The notes under the pieces are model-generated. The model did not search any database. It saw nothing but the letters and a program-made list of their open reading frames with translations, and had not been told where the DNA came from. This document shows, in pieces, positions 8,030-16,786 of a DNA stretch of 33,966 nucleotides; positions within the stretch are counted from its first letter, which is position 1, and each line of letters begins with the position of its first letter. Position numbers and translations under genes: made by a program. The DNA is taken from positions 1 through 33,966 of the forward strand of contig NZ_JAJDWC010000095.1 of assembly GCF_022825805.1 (NCBI RefSeq), in the 5' to 3' direction. Source of the stretch: Phaeobacter sp. (GTDB lineage Bacteria > Pseudomonadota > Alphaproteobacteria > Rhodobacterales > Rhodobacteraceae).

Positions 8030-10318
8030 TCAGGCGGATTGCGCGAGACCCGGTGTGGTCCAATCATCCGCTGTGACATCTGCGGCCTCATGCGCCGAGG
8101 CCGAGATCTGCCCGCCGCCGCCGTCGAGTTGAAAGCGGGACACCACCCCGGTCAGGCTCTGTGCCTCATTTTGCAACAACTGGCTGGCAGCGGCCGCTTC
8201 TTCTGACATCGCCGCATTCTGCTGTGTCGTGCTATCCAAACGGTTCATCGCGTCATTGATGTTTTGCAGACCAGAAGACTGCTTTTGCACCCCGTCCGCG
8301 ATTTCAGTGATCAAGCCCGACACATCGCCAACTTTTTCGATGATACTGGTCAGCGCAGCACCTGCGCGTCCCACCATCGCCACACCGTTGGCAACGTGCT
8401 CTTCGCTCGCAGTGGTCAAATCCTTGATTTCACCTGCAGCCTTCGAAGCCCGCATGGCGAGGGCGCGAACCTCAGCCGCAACCACGGCAAAGCCTGCCCC
8501 TGCCTCACCGGCGCGTGCGGCTTCGACCCCTGCGTTCAAAGCAAGGAGATTGGTCTGGAACGCGATGTCGTCGATCATATTGATGATCTGGGAAATCTGC
8601 TGTGAGGCCTCCTGGATTTGGTCCATCGCTTCCACCGCAGATGTCACAATATGATTGCTTTGTTCGGCTTCGCTCCGCGTACCGCGCATCGTGTCGTCCA
8701 CTCGGCCCGCGTTATCCGCCGTGGCACGAATACCCACTGTGAGATCTTTCAGCGCTCCGGCGGTTTCCTCTAGGGTGCCCGCCTGCGTTTCGGTGCGATG
8801 CGCCATTTCAGCGGCTGAACCCCGTTGCTCTTCGGAGAAGCGGTTGACGTTATGGGCTGCTTCCACGACCTCTGTCATGGATCCACGCAGAATGGCGAGC
8901 GACTGATTGAAATTCTCGCGCAGCGTCTCGTAATGCGAATCAAACGGTTCAGAAATATCGCAGGCCAGGTTGCCGCGCTGCAGCTCTGCGAGAGCGTCGC
9001 TCATCTTCTGAACCACGGCTGCGGTTTTGCGAGCGGCTTCTTCCTCTCGTTCGGCGGCCTCATCCGCAATCACCAGCTTATCTCGGAAGGTCGCAAGGCT
9101 GCTGGCCAGATCACCCAATTCGTCGCCGCGATTGCGCCCCGTGATGTCGACGGAATAGTTTTCGCTAGCAAGGGCGTTTGTCACCTCCCGCAACGCCAGG
9201 ATCGGTCGGGTCACGCTTCGCGCCGCCACAAAGGACACCAGAATGGCGATCACAACCGAGGCCCCGATCATCAAAACGGCGACCAGCCGGATTTCATTCA
9301 CCTTGGCAAAGGCGGCAGTTGCATCGGTTTCCAGGACCATAGACCAATTAAATCCGTCGATCTTCAGCGGTTTGACCAAAGCGATCACGTTCTCGCCTGT
9401 GACGGAACGCGCATCTTCGAACAAACCTCCATCGCCCGCTTTCGCAGCAGTAACCTGTGTTGTTTCTGGCAAAGCGTCACCAACAACAAGACTTTCGCTC
9501 AGGAGCGACGGGCTGCGCGCGATGCCGTTTTGATCCACCAAAAACACATCCTGGCTGCCGTTGGCATCCAGATTCGAGGTCATGGCAGTCACAGCAGATT
9601 GGCTGGACAATTGCACAGCCAAGACGCCAATAATCTCTTTTTTCTTGTTGAAGATCGGTGTACCAAGGAAAGCCCCAGCTTGCCCACCACCAGGCGCATA
9701 GCTGGCAAAATCAGAGGTCACGACTTCTCCGACAGTGGCGTTGAGCGCCGCGGCATAGACCTGCCCCAATCCTGTTTCAGCATTCGCACCAGATCCAAAC
9801 TGCTGGATGAAATCCGGACGTTTCTTGACCGAATACATCAACTGGCCGCTGGCATTCAGAAGATAGAGGTCTTCGTATCCGTTGATCTGCAGCGATTGCA
9901 GAAAGGTCGGGTGATAGGTCGCATGCGACTGGCTGTAGTAAGAGCCGTCACCGGGATCCACCAGCTTTTCGCGTTCATTTACTGCATGCGGGTTCTCTTC
10001 GACGTAATGCCGCAAAAGAAAGCCCACGGGCTCCTCTTCGATCATGCCATAAACACGGTCAAAGTTGTTGATCGCGCGAAACACGGTTGGTTGCGTGCCG
10101 GTAACGGAGAGATCTTTGCGTGCCGAATCCACCATGAAGGTCAGCGCCTGCGCGCCAGACTTGGCAGCTGTTTCCTTGGCGGAATACACAAATTCGCGGA
10201 TGCTTTTCTCCGCCATTGAATAGACCAGGAACGAGACCGTGACCAAAAACGTCGCCGTAAGCGCCACCATAATCAGAGGTAATTTTAGCTTGAGCGAGAG
10301 CTTTCTGGCCTTAGACAT
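8030..10318 (-). CDS. Methyl-accepting chemotaxis protein with periplasmic dCache-type sensor
   Basis: This is a 762-residue transmembrane chemoreceptor. The first membrane segment is at about 13–34. A periplasmic double-Cache-like sensor covers about 40–340, and the second membrane segment is at 344–366. A HAMP region follows at about 367–420, then a long coiled-coil signalling domain. Its hairpin tip reads IDDIAFQTNLLALNAGVEAARAGE, shown here only as landmarks around residues 590–615. The start at 10318 is chosen because AGGAG lies upstream; an earlier in-frame ATG at 10348 has no ribosome-binding site. No cheA or cheW gene is nearby, so it works with a signalling complex encoded elsewhere. 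The ligand cannot be told from sequence. The extreme C-terminus (GLAQSA) does not look like a CheR-binding pentapeptide. Confidence 0.92.
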   Translation of the reverse strand: MSKARKLSLKLKLPLIMVALTATFLVTVSFLVYSMAEKSIREFVYSAKETAAKSGAQALTFMVDSARKDLSVTGTQPTVFRAINNFDRVYGMIEEEPVGFLLRHYVEENPHAVNEREKLVDPGDGSYYSQSHATYHPTFLQSLQINGYEDLYLLNASGQLMYSVKKRPDFIQQFGSGANAETGLGQVYAAALNATVGEVVTSDFASYAPGGGQAGAFLGTPIFNKKKEIIGVLAVQLSSQSAVTAMTSNLDANGSQDVFLVDQNGIARSPSLLSESLVVGDALPETTQVTAAKAGDGGLFEDARSVTGENVIALVKPLKIDGFNWSMVLETDATAAFAKVNEIRLVAVLMIGASVVIAILVSFVAARSVTRPILALREVTNALASENYSVDITGRNRGDELGDLASSLATFRDKLVIADEAAEREEEAARKTAAVVQKMSDALAELQRGNLACDISEPFDSHYETLRENFNQSLAILRGSMTEVVEAAHNVNRFSEEQRGSAAEMAHRTETQAGTLEETAGALKDLTVGIRATADNAGRVDDTMRGTRSEAEQSNHIVTSAVEAMDQIQEASQQISQIINMIDDIAFQTNLLALNAGVEAARAGEAGAGFAVVAAEVRALAMRASKAAGEIKDLTTASEEHVANGVAMVGRAGAALTSIIEKVGDVSGLITEIADGVQKQSSGLQNINDAMNRLDSTTQQNAAMSEEAAAASQLLQNEAQSLTGVVSRFQLDGGGGQISASAHEAADVTADDWTTPGLAQSA

Positions 10319-10346
10319 AGCGATGGGATCTCCTAGTTCGTACCGC

Positions 10347-10416
10347 ATCTGTCAATTTGCGACAGATTTCAGATAGAAATAGACAGGGAAATCCTTCGAA
10401 TTCGTTTATGCGAATT
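10347..10416. promoter_or_regulatory. Two dyads upstream of the chemotaxis gene
   Basis: atctgtc/gacagat (10347–10353 with 10361–10367) and aattcg/cgaatt (10399–10404 with 10411–10416) lie in the 167-bp region upstream of the chemotaxis gene. The second is AT-rich with a 6-bp centre and looks like a regulator site. The first would form a hairpin in the mRNA leader. No function is known. Confidence 0.35.
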
Positions 10417-10485
10417 TGACCCTACGACAAGCAAGATGCCGCAGCACCTTCCTCGACCAAAGATGTCAGCGACGTAAGGCGGGCC

Positions 10486-11736
10486 TTAGAAGCGATCCGC
10501 CCGAAAGCTTGTCAGATCCATCGACGGGTCGCGCCCAATGACCAAATCCGCCACCAATTCAGCGGTGCCCGCCGATTGCGTGAGACCAAAATGCCCATGC
10601 CCACAGGCGTACAAAATGCGACGGTCGCCCTTTGCCCGGCCAATAACTGGCAAACTGTCTGGGAATGAGGGACGATAGCCCATCCATTGGGTACCATTGC
10701 AGACATCCAGGCCCGGCATGAAACGGGCAGCTTTGGTCAGCAGGTGGTCCGCTCGTTTATAGTTTGGCGGCAGATCGAGCCCGCCCAGCTCAACCGCGCC
10801 GCCGACACGCACCCCACCCTTGATCGGGCTCACCACAAATCCATGTTTGCCGAAGTTCAAACTGGTGCGCAGGTCAAACGCGCCTGGCGGTAGTGTCGTG
10901 TTGTAACCCCGCTCGGTTTCCAGGGGCAGATGATCGCCAAGCGGTTTTGCCATCAGATGCGACCAGGCGCCTGCAGCAATGACCACGTGATCTGCGCGCA
11001 CAGGTGCTGTTGTCAGTGTCAGCAAAACCCCATCATCTTCGGGCTGAACCGCCAACAGCTCTTCTTGGCGAAATATGCCACCGCGCTGCAAAAATGCGGC
11101 AAACAGGTGATCGACCCAGGCCTTTGGGTCCGTTGTACTCATCCAGCCTGGGGTGAACCCGGCATGGGTGAATTCAGCGCTCAGACCAGGTTGGATTTCG
11201 GCAATTTCTTCGGGGCTTTTCAGGACCGTGTAATCAACCCCGAATTCATCGCGCAAATCCCAGCTGGGTTTTGCAGCACGGAAGGCTGCGGCCGTATCAT
11301 ACAGGTGCAAGGCTCCCTGCCTCAGGATCATCGCCTCGCCTGCGACATCTTTGATTTGTCGTTCGGTGGCGGCTTTGCAATGCACCATAAACGCCGCCTG
11401 CGCAGCGATAGACGCGCGGTATTGGTCCTGCCAGCTGGCGCGCCAGAACCGCAGCAGCCAAGGGGTCAATTTGGCAGCATAGCTTGGTGGGATAGAAAGC
11501 GGCCCAAGTGGATCCAACAACCATCCAGGGACTTGTTTGACGATACCGGGATGGGCCATCGGCTCCACAGAGGTAAAGGCAAAAGCACCTGCGTTGCCTT
11601 GCGATGTTTCCGCAGCAACACCCGATTTATCGATCAGAATGACCTTACCACCCTGACCGGCGAGCTCGGTCTGTAGCGCCAAGGCAGCACTGACACCAAC
11701 CACACCGGCGCCCACAATCACACATGTCTGCCCCAT
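10486..11736 (-). CDS. FAD-dependent oxidoreductase of the D-amino-acid dehydrogenase (DadA/DAO) family
   Basis: This 416-residue flavoenzyme probably deaminates an amino acid or a related amine. The FAD-binding GAGVVG is at 9–14. The C-terminal FAD motif is around ACGHGHFGLTQSAGTAELVADL, residues about 380–402. The start at 11736 is chosen from two consecutive ATGs because it is correctly spaced from GGGAGG. The central substrate domain contains PGWMSTTDPKAWVDHL. The gene is transcribed away from a GntR/FCD regulator, a common arrangement for amino-acid or organic-acid catabolism, and that regulator is its likely controller. The substrate is not certain: D-amino acids, sarcosine-like compounds and hydroxyproline derivatives are all used in this family. 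Confidence 0.82.
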   Translation of the reverse strand: MGQTCVIVGAGVVGVSAALALQTELAGQGGKVILIDKSGVAAETSQGNAGAFAFTSVEPMAHPGIVKQVPGWLLDPLGPLSIPPSYAAKLTPWLLRFWRASWQDQYRASIAAQAAFMVHCKAATERQIKDVAGEAMILRQGALHLYDTAAAFRAAKPSWDLRDEFGVDYTVLKSPEEIAEIQPGLSAEFTHAGFTPGWMSTTDPKAWVDHLFAAFLQRGGIFRQEELLAVQPEDDGVLLTLTTAPVRADHVVIAAGAWSHLMAKPLGDHLPLETERGYNTTLPPGAFDLRTSLNFGKHGFVVSPIKGGVRVGGAVELGGLDLPPNYKRADHLLTKAARFMPGLDVCNGTQWMGYRPSFPDSLPVIGRAKGDRRILYACGHGHFGLTQSAGTAELVADLVIGRDPSMDLTSFRADRF

Positions 11737-11953
11737 CATCACCTCCCGTTGTGGTCTGCGCAAACTGGCTGCTCTGCGGCTTTGCCCTCACACAGCTATA
11801 AGGCGTTTTGATCCCAGACCAAGTGCTTTTTCCGCTATGCCGCTGACCTCTGCAAATCCGCCTAAGCACCGCAGGAAACCGCTCCAGATTCAAGCGAAAC
11901 CAAGCGGCAGATGCAAAGCGAACCCAGACAGGCGTTTTCTGGCAGCGGCGCTT

Positions 11954-11981
11954 TTGCACTGTGTCAATTCAAGGCTATAAA
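11954..11981 (+). promoter_or_regulatory. Likely promoter of the GntR-family gene
   Basis: TTGCAC (11954–11959) and TATAAA (11976–11981) are separated by 16 bp, a good match to a housekeeping promoter. It is placed 21 bp before the regulator's start codon, so the leader would be very short. The 263-bp divergent region probably also holds the promoter of the oxidoreductase; I could not identify it. Confidence 0.5.
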
Positions 11982-12002
11982 GAGCGCTGAGGAGAGCCCA
12001 CC

Positions 12003-12665
12003 ATGAAGCTACAACCTGTCGAAATCCCCAAAGACACACCAGCAGCCACCGTTGTCTTTGACGCCCTCCGCCGCGCCATCATCGAAGGCGATCTGAAGGA
12101 AGGCACACCCCTGCGCCAGGATGATTTGGCACGCACCTTCAACACCAGCCGGATCCCTGTGCGCGAAGCGATCTCCCGGTTGGAAGAGCAAGGGCTGGTC
12201 AAAACGCAACGCTACAAAGGCGCAGTGGTCTCCAGCCTGTCGGAACAGGAAGCCAGAGAGATATTTGATCTGCGGGCGCTGTTGGAGCCCGAAGTCATTC
12301 GCCGCGCTGTGCCACGGATTTCGGATACGGCCCTTGCGCAGGCCAAAGACTGCCTGATCGCGTTCTCCCAATCCTCGGACCCGATGACCTGGGGCGATCT
12401 GAACCGGGACTTTCACGCCACCCTCTACCAAGAGGCCGGATTGCAGTACCACATGGACGTGATCGAAAATGCCATGGACCGCGTCGACAGCTATTTACGG
12501 GCGCAATTGGTGCTGTCCAACGGCAGCGAGCGCGCAAATGAAGAACACATCGCAATCTGGAATGCCTGTGCCGCCGGTGACGCCGACCTGGCAGCGTCCC
12601 TGACCAGGGCACATATTCTGGATGCGTGCGATGCGCTGATGCTGACGCTGAACAAAATGCGCTGA
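12003..12665 (+). CDS. GntR-family transcriptional regulator, FCD subfamily
   Basis: This is a 220-residue regulator. The winged helix-turn-helix covers about 15–78 (LRRAIIEGDLKEGTPLRQDD, then RIPVREAISRLEEQGLV). The all-helical FCD effector domain covers about 85–215. Likely metal/ligand residues are in NRDFHATL, NEEHIAIW and TRAHILDA, which are in the usual order for FCD proteins. It starts behind GAGGAG and diverges from the FAD oxidoreductase, which suggests that it regulates that gene. Its 3' end meets the GT2 gene with a gap of 5 bp. Confidence 0.88.
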   Translation: MKLQPVEIPKDTPAATVVFDALRRAIIEGDLKEGTPLRQDDLARTFNTSRIPVREAISRLEEQGLVKTQRYKGAVVSSLSEQEAREIFDLRALLEPEVIRRAVPRISDTALAQAKDCLIAFSQSSDPMTWGDLNRDFHATLYQEAGLQYHMDVIENAMDRVDSYLRAQLVLSNGSERANEEHIAIWNACAAGDADLAASLTRAHILDACDALMLTLNKMR

Positions 12666-12670
12666 CGCAT

Positions 12671-13612
12671 CTATCCCGATACTGCCTTGCGCCGCCGCTT
12701 GGCCTCGGAAATCCACAACCCCAGCGCTTTCAGCGGGCGCCGCCAACCGACCCGCGCCAATGCCAAAGGACCTGCGCTGATATAGGCCTGCCGCATGTTT
12801 CGATCCCCCATCATCCGGCGCATGCCTTTCTGAATGGGATCATCCGCCGGCAGCCCAAAGACGGTCGCGTCCGCCTGTCTTTGCTGCAGCACCGCAACCT
12901 CACGGCGCAATTCAAGCAGGCGGCGGCTGGTGAATTGCTCCTCGGTTTCCGATTGCCTTTGCGTGTTGGTCAGCCCAGCCCCGAGCCGGTAGCGCACCAA
13001 GTCCTCGTCGATGAAAGCCACGCGCTCTTCGAGCGCAGCACGAAAGCCAAAGATCAGATCCTCAAAACAGTCCTTCGACTGAATAGACCCATACTTGCGA
13101 AACAGGTCCTTATGCCAGGCGCACGTGGCCCCAAGATAAAGCTGCATGGATGTGCTCGCCGCCTGTGCCGAGCGGTTGCGATAAAAGGTGGCCTTTTGAT
13201 AGGCACGCGGCATGTCTTGTCCCTGCAAGGTTTCTACCCTGGCTTGGGAAAAGGCGAGCAGCGGTTTTTCCCGCTCAAAGACTTCGATGGTGCGGGCGAT
13301 CCGATTGGGAAGGCAGATATCGTCACCAGAGGTGGCAATGATCACATCCCCCTGGCTGAGATCATAGCATCTCAAAATGTGGGCGTTGACCCCCAGGTTG
13401 TGCGTATTCCGGTTCAACACAACATGATGCGGCCCATCATAGCCCGCGACGGCCTGCTCTAACCTGGCGAACGTATCGTCACTGGAATAATCGTCGGACA
13501 ACAGGATTTCAACAGGTTCACAGTCCTGCGCCAACAGCGCCTGCACCGCGTCCGTGACATAATCCGCCTGATTGTAACACATCAGGACAACAGAGTACGT
13601 CAAGGTGGTCAT
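12671..13612 (-). CDS. Family 2 glycosyltransferase
   Basis: This 313-residue GT-A fold enzyme probably transfers a sugar from a nucleotide donor onto a lipid-linked or surface glycan. The nucleotide-binding Asp pair is at 40–41 (LLSDDYSSDD). The DXD-type metal motif SGDD is at 95–98, and the likely catalytic pair Glu184-Asp185 is in CFEDLIFG. The C-terminal region is basic and helical (about 225–313) and may lie on the membrane. The start overlaps the stop of the GNAT gene by 4 bp (ATGA). It is the last gene of the four-gene minus-strand operon. Acceptor and donor cannot be deduced; the Fdt-type genes nearby suggest a 3-amino-3,6-dideoxyhexose donor. Confidence 0.87.
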   Translation of the reverse strand: MTTLTYSVVLMCYNQADYVTDAVQALLAQDCEPVEILLSDDYSSDDTFARLEQAVAGYDGPHHVVLNRNTHNLGVNAHILRCYDLSQGDVIIATSGDDICLPNRIARTIEVFEREKPLLAFSQARVETLQGQDMPRAYQKATFYRNRSAQAASTSMQLYLGATCAWHKDLFRKYGSIQSKDCFEDLIFGFRAALEERVAFIDEDLVRYRLGAGLTNTQRQSETEEQFTSRRLLELRREVAVLQQRQADATVFGLPADDPIQKGMRRMMGDRNMRQAYISAGPLALARVGWRRPLKALGLWISEAKRRRKAVSG

Positions 13613-14571
13613 ATTGATCTTACATCCTGTAGCGGCAGACTGAACTGCTGATAAACGGTTGTGCGCGCACCAAACATTTCTTTTTGCTGCGCAAGGCCAG
13701 TGTTGAGCGAACGGCCCTGTTCGGTTGTGGAAATACCGAAATCAAACCAGCGCCGATCCATGAACACCTCATCCAGGAGGTGTTTGACAATCAAATCCAC
13801 ACCACCGTTCTGCCGACCTGCATCACTAGACGCGATGTATTGAACATGCACCGTTGGTCCGCAATCAAACACCACCATCGCCGCAATCATCCGATTGAGA
13901 TGATAGGCACCAAACAAGCGGATCTGGTTTGGGAAATCAGCCGCAAGCTGAGTGATTTCTTCCAGCGCATGGACCGGTTTGACCGCGTGTCGATCTGATA
14001 ACACCTGGGTCAGCAAGGTCCAGCATGCTGCCCAGTCTTGGCTTTCCCGGCACACCAGCCCCGCCTTGCGGGCCTTGCGCAGGCCGTCTTTTTTCCCTTT
14101 TGAAAACGACAACCGATCCTGCAGGGAAATGGTTGCGGACACATCACTGCGCACCAGTCTGGCATCGTGGCGGAACAGCGCGTAGAGGTCTTCTTCGGCA
14201 GGTTGGCGGTGATAGATATGCGGCACCGGCTTGTAGTAAATCTCGCTCCAGCCTTGGCCACGCCCATATTCGACAATCATGTCAAAGATCTTTAGCGCCA
14301 GCTCCGCCGACATCCGCGCGCCGGTGATAAGCCCACCGTAGGTCAACCCACCGTGGGTCACGCAGCGGGACCCATCCAGGTTGGCAGGCAATACCGCAAC
14401 CAATTGGTCTGCGTTCCAAACCATCAGCGAATGATCTTGAAACCGGTCCGCATGATATTCCATGAAGGCGCGGTGAAACAGGAACGTCCCATTCTTGGAG
14501 GCTGCAACAAATGCGTCCCACGCCTCCCGATCAACGGCTGAGTAACGGCAAACCTTCAGATTATCGATCAT
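13609..14571 (-). CDS. FemAB/GNAT-like acyltransferase
   Basis: This 320-residue protein resembles the double-GNAT fold of FemAB-like and BioF2-like acyltransferases. The start at 14571 is chosen because it overlaps the upstream gene by 11 bp and gives a compact N-terminus. The N-terminal half contains FVAASKNGTFLFHRAFMEYH, typical of the FemAB-like group. The C-terminal GNAT part (about 170–310) includes FGAYHLNRMIAAMVVFDCG and the QNGGVDLIVKHLLDE helix. Such proteins recur in polysaccharide clusters and may acylate or aminoacylate a sugar. The acyl donor and acceptor are unknown here. No membrane segment or signal peptide is visible, so it acts in the cytoplasm. Confidence 0.72.
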   Translation of the reverse strand: MIDNLKVCRYSAVDREAWDAFVAASKNGTFLFHRAFMEYHADRFQDHSLMVWNADQLVAVLPANLDGSRCVTHGGLTYGGLITGARMSAELALKIFDMIVEYGRGQGWSEIYYKPVPHIYHRQPAEEDLYALFRHDARLVRSDVSATISLQDRLSFSKGKKDGLRKARKAGLVCRESQDWAACWTLLTQVLSDRHAVKPVHALEEITQLAADFPNQIRLFGAYHLNRMIAAMVVFDCGPTVHVQYIASSDAGRQNGGVDLIVKHLLDEVFMDRRWFDFGISTTEQGRSLNTGLAQQKEMFGARTTVYQQFSLPLQDVRSI

Positions 14572-15496
14572 CGCCACGCACGAGCCGCGCAACGCCGACA
14601 CCCGTTTCTCCCATGTTGTTGCCGTTGTAAAACAGCAGGCTGCTACCATCAGACAGGTCAATCCGGGCGGGATAACAGGTCATCTCACCGTCCCAATCGC
14701 CAGGTTCTCCACGTGGCAGCTCATCGTCGTCGGTGCGATCCCAAAGAACACCGTCCTTGGAAACGGCCCGGAAACAGGCGTAGCGTTTTGACAGCGTGTC
14801 AGAGGTCACCCGCATCTCATAGGTGCCATCCGGCAGTTGGTTGGCGCGCGGTCGACCAATCCGGTATTCATCCCCCTCACAGTCGAGGGTTGGCGTAGCC
14901 GTCGCCATGTCAAAGCGAATGCCATCGGGACTGGTAAGCGTCCAGCAATTGTACTGCGGGAACACGCGATCACCGATCTGCTGCCAGCTCTGGCCACAGG
15001 AAATCCAGGCGCGATACCCATCGTCGATTTTCTGGATGCTGTGCAGCGCATTGATAAAGAGAGCTTGCGGCGCGCGGTCCAAAACCGGGGTCTGTTGCAG
15101 GCGCGTAAAACTGCCACCGTTGTCATCGCTCACAGCCAGCCCCGTGTAGGCAAGAAACTTGGCTTTTTGAACCAGCTGAAATCCAACATAATACATCCGC
15201 AGCTGCGTCGGCCCGGTGCGAATGACATCCCCCAGGATCACGCCGTTGTCGTCAAACATGCCGGGTGCACCAAGGTCCAAGACTGGATCAGGCGATACGG
15301 CAAGAACACGCAGCGGATCCTCTGCGGCCACATCAATCCAACCGATGCGGCTGATCCCCTCGTCATCTCGCATCCCGCCATAAATGCGAAGGACACCGTC
15401 CCCCCGATCCACCGGAACCGGGGTCATGAAACTATGGCGCGCCCAACTGCTCTGCCCATCTGGGCAAAACGCGCGTCCCAACTTCTCCCATGCCAT
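14561..15496 (-). CDS. Five-bladed beta-propeller glycosidase-like protein of a glycan cluster
   Basis: This 311-residue protein has the repeated W/Y-rich strands and DxG/D turns of the GH43/GH32/GH62-type five-bladed propeller. Examples are SWARHSFMTPVPVDRG, LRIYGGMRDDEGISRIGWID and LLFYNGNNMGETGVGVA. It has no signal peptide, so it is cytoplasmic, unlike ordinary secreted glycosidases. Cytoplasmic relatives are often found in O-antigen and capsule clusters, where they may act as glycosyltransferases or phosphorylases rather than hydrolases. The function here is unknown. It starts 4 bp after the acyltransferase stop and overlaps the GNAT gene by 11 bp, so all four minus-strand genes form one operon. 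Confidence 0.7.
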   Translation of the reverse strand: MAWEKLGRAFCPDGQSSWARHSFMTPVPVDRGDGVLRIYGGMRDDEGISRIGWIDVAAEDPLRVLAVSPDPVLDLGAPGMFDDNGVILGDVIRTGPTQLRMYYVGFQLVQKAKFLAYTGLAVSDDNGGSFTRLQQTPVLDRAPQALFINALHSIQKIDDGYRAWISCGQSWQQIGDRVFPQYNCWTLTSPDGIRFDMATATPTLDCEGDEYRIGRPRANQLPDGTYEMRVTSDTLSKRYACFRAVSKDGVLWDRTDDDELPRGEPGDWDGEMTCYPARIDLSDGSSLLFYNGNNMGETGVGVARLVRGDDR

Positions 15497-15500
15497 CGCT

Positions 15501-16181
15501 TCAGGCCTTTATCTTGAAATAACGATAGGACGACACGCGCGAAGGTTCGGCGTAGTGGCCGCTCAGGATTTGGCCCCCGTCGGGGTAGGTCTTGTTCACC
15601 ACCGCCGCAAGCGCAACAAAGCAATCGGGACCAATGGTTATATTGTCGGCAAAGCTGGCATTGACCCCAACAAAACTGCGCCGTCCGATCCGGCAATAGC
15701 CAGAGATCACCACATGGCTGGAGATGAAGCAAAAATCCTCCACCACGGTCTGGTGGCCAATGTGATTGCCACTCCACAAAACAACACCGTCACCGATTGT
15801 GACACCATGCTGCACGACGTTGTTTTCAAATATGAAAACATTATCACCAAGGGTCGCAGTGCGCCAGACAAATGCCCGACTGCTGATGTAGTTTGCCAAA
15901 TGATACCCCATGGCTCGCGCAGCGCCGACCAGCCGTTCGCGCACCTGGTTCAACTGTGTTGAGGTCACAGCGACATGGGCATGCACATCATCGGGCGGGA
16001 ATGTCTTGACCGCTTCTTCAAGGGCGACAACCGGCAGACCAAATTTTTCAGGCTCCGTCAGGTACGCCTGCTCCACCGCAAAACCAACCACCTCATACTG
16101 GGAATCCTGGCTGAAGTATTCATAGGCGATATCGGCAAATTCACCCGCTCCGATCAGCAGAAGTTTCTTGATGTCTGACAT
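15501..16181 (-). CDS. NeuD/PglD-like sugar O/N-acyltransferase
   Basis: This 226-residue acyltransferase has an N-terminal Rossmann-like UDP/dTDP-sugar pocket (LLLIGAGEFADIAYEYF, 7–23). A C-terminal left-handed beta-helix of hexapeptide repeats covers about 100–210. The likely catalytic base is in GNHIGH, His140 or His143, by analogy with the histidine of PglD. It heads the minus-strand operon and diverges from the FdtA/FdtB pair. The likely job is N-acylation of the amino sugar those enzymes make, as FdtC or QdtC do. Its fold is NeuD/PglD-like, so O-acetylation of another sugar is also possible. Confidence 0.82.
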   Translation of the reverse strand: MSDIKKLLLIGAGEFADIAYEYFSQDSQYEVVGFAVEQAYLTEPEKFGLPVVALEEAVKTFPPDDVHAHVAVTSTQLNQVRERLVGAARAMGYHLANYISSRAFVWRTATLGDNVFIFENNVVQHGVTIGDGVVLWSGNHIGHQTVVEDFCFISSHVVISGYCRIGRRSFVGVNASFADNITIGPDCFVALAAVVNKTYPDGGQILSGHYAEPSRVSSYRYFKIKA

Positions 16182-16372
16182 GATCTGGATTGCACTCCTG
16201 CCCTTTGGCTGCGCGCAGTCGGCAGCGTTAATTCGATTGAACGAAACCTACAGTATGCTAGACAGCTCCGCCATAGGGGTCGCAGCCGCTGGCCTCATTG
16301 TGCCGGTGGATCAGCGGTCTTATGATCGCGGCAAAGCATCCTTCGGCACCCAATCGTCTTGGGAGACCCATC
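16182..16372. promoter_or_regulatory. Divergent intergenic region of the sugar cluster
   Basis: This 191-bp region separates the acyltransferase operon (−) from the fdtA-fdtB pair (+). It must contain promoters for both, but I cannot assign clear −35/−10 boxes. I see no JUMPstart/ops element. Confidence 0.35.
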
Positions 16373-16786
16373 GTGCCATTGGAAGATTGCAAAGTTCTCG
16401 ACCTGCCCAAAATCGAAGATGCGCGTGGCAACCTCACCTTTGTGGAAGGGATGAACCACATCCCCTTTGACATCAAACGAGTGTATTACCTTTATGACGT
16501 CCCGGGCGGCTCTGATCGCGGGGCACATGCCCATAAGGATCTGCATCAGTTCATGATCGCGATGTCGGGCAGCTTCGATGTCGTTCTGGACGATGGCTAC
16601 AACAAGAAACGCTTCCATCTGAACCGGTCCTATTTCGGGATCTACATTTGCCCGATGATGTGGCGCTATCTCGATAACTTCTCCTCCGGGGCAGTCTGCA
16701 TGGTGATGGCATCCGCACCTTATGACGAAAGCGACTACATCCGCGACTACGGCGATTTTCGTCAGGCCGTTGGGGTGGCACCATGA
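16373..16786 (+). CDS. fdtA: FdtA-type dTDP-4-keto-6-deoxyhexose 3,4-ketoisomerase (WxcM-like cupin)
   Basis: This 137-residue single-domain cupin should move the keto group of dTDP-4-keto-6-deoxyglucose from C4 to C3, ahead of a 3-amination. The signature SDRGAHAHKDLHQ places the paired catalytic histidines at 52 and 54 and the conserved Arg at 49. The start is taken as GTG 16373, since GGGAGA lies 7 nt upstream and the protein then begins with the usual family N-terminus; the ATG 16298 alternative would add 25 unlikely residues. The stop overlaps the next start (ATGA), so it is coupled to the aminotransferase. The epimer made at C4 (galacto or gluco) cannot be read from sequence, so the enzyme could also be QdtA-like. 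Confidence 0.85.
   Translation: MPLEDCKVLDLPKIEDARGNLTFVEGMNHIPFDIKRVYYLYDVPGGSDRGAHAHKDLHQFMIAMSGSFDVVLDDGYNKKRFHLNRSYFGIYICPMMWRYLDNFSSGAVCMVMASAPYDESDYIRDYGDFRQAVGVAP

Noticed and set aside
8825..10219. A 464-residue frame on the plus strand opposite the chemoreceptor gene
   Set aside because: It is the antisense of a clear chemoreceptor gene in GC-rich DNA and shows no domain pattern.
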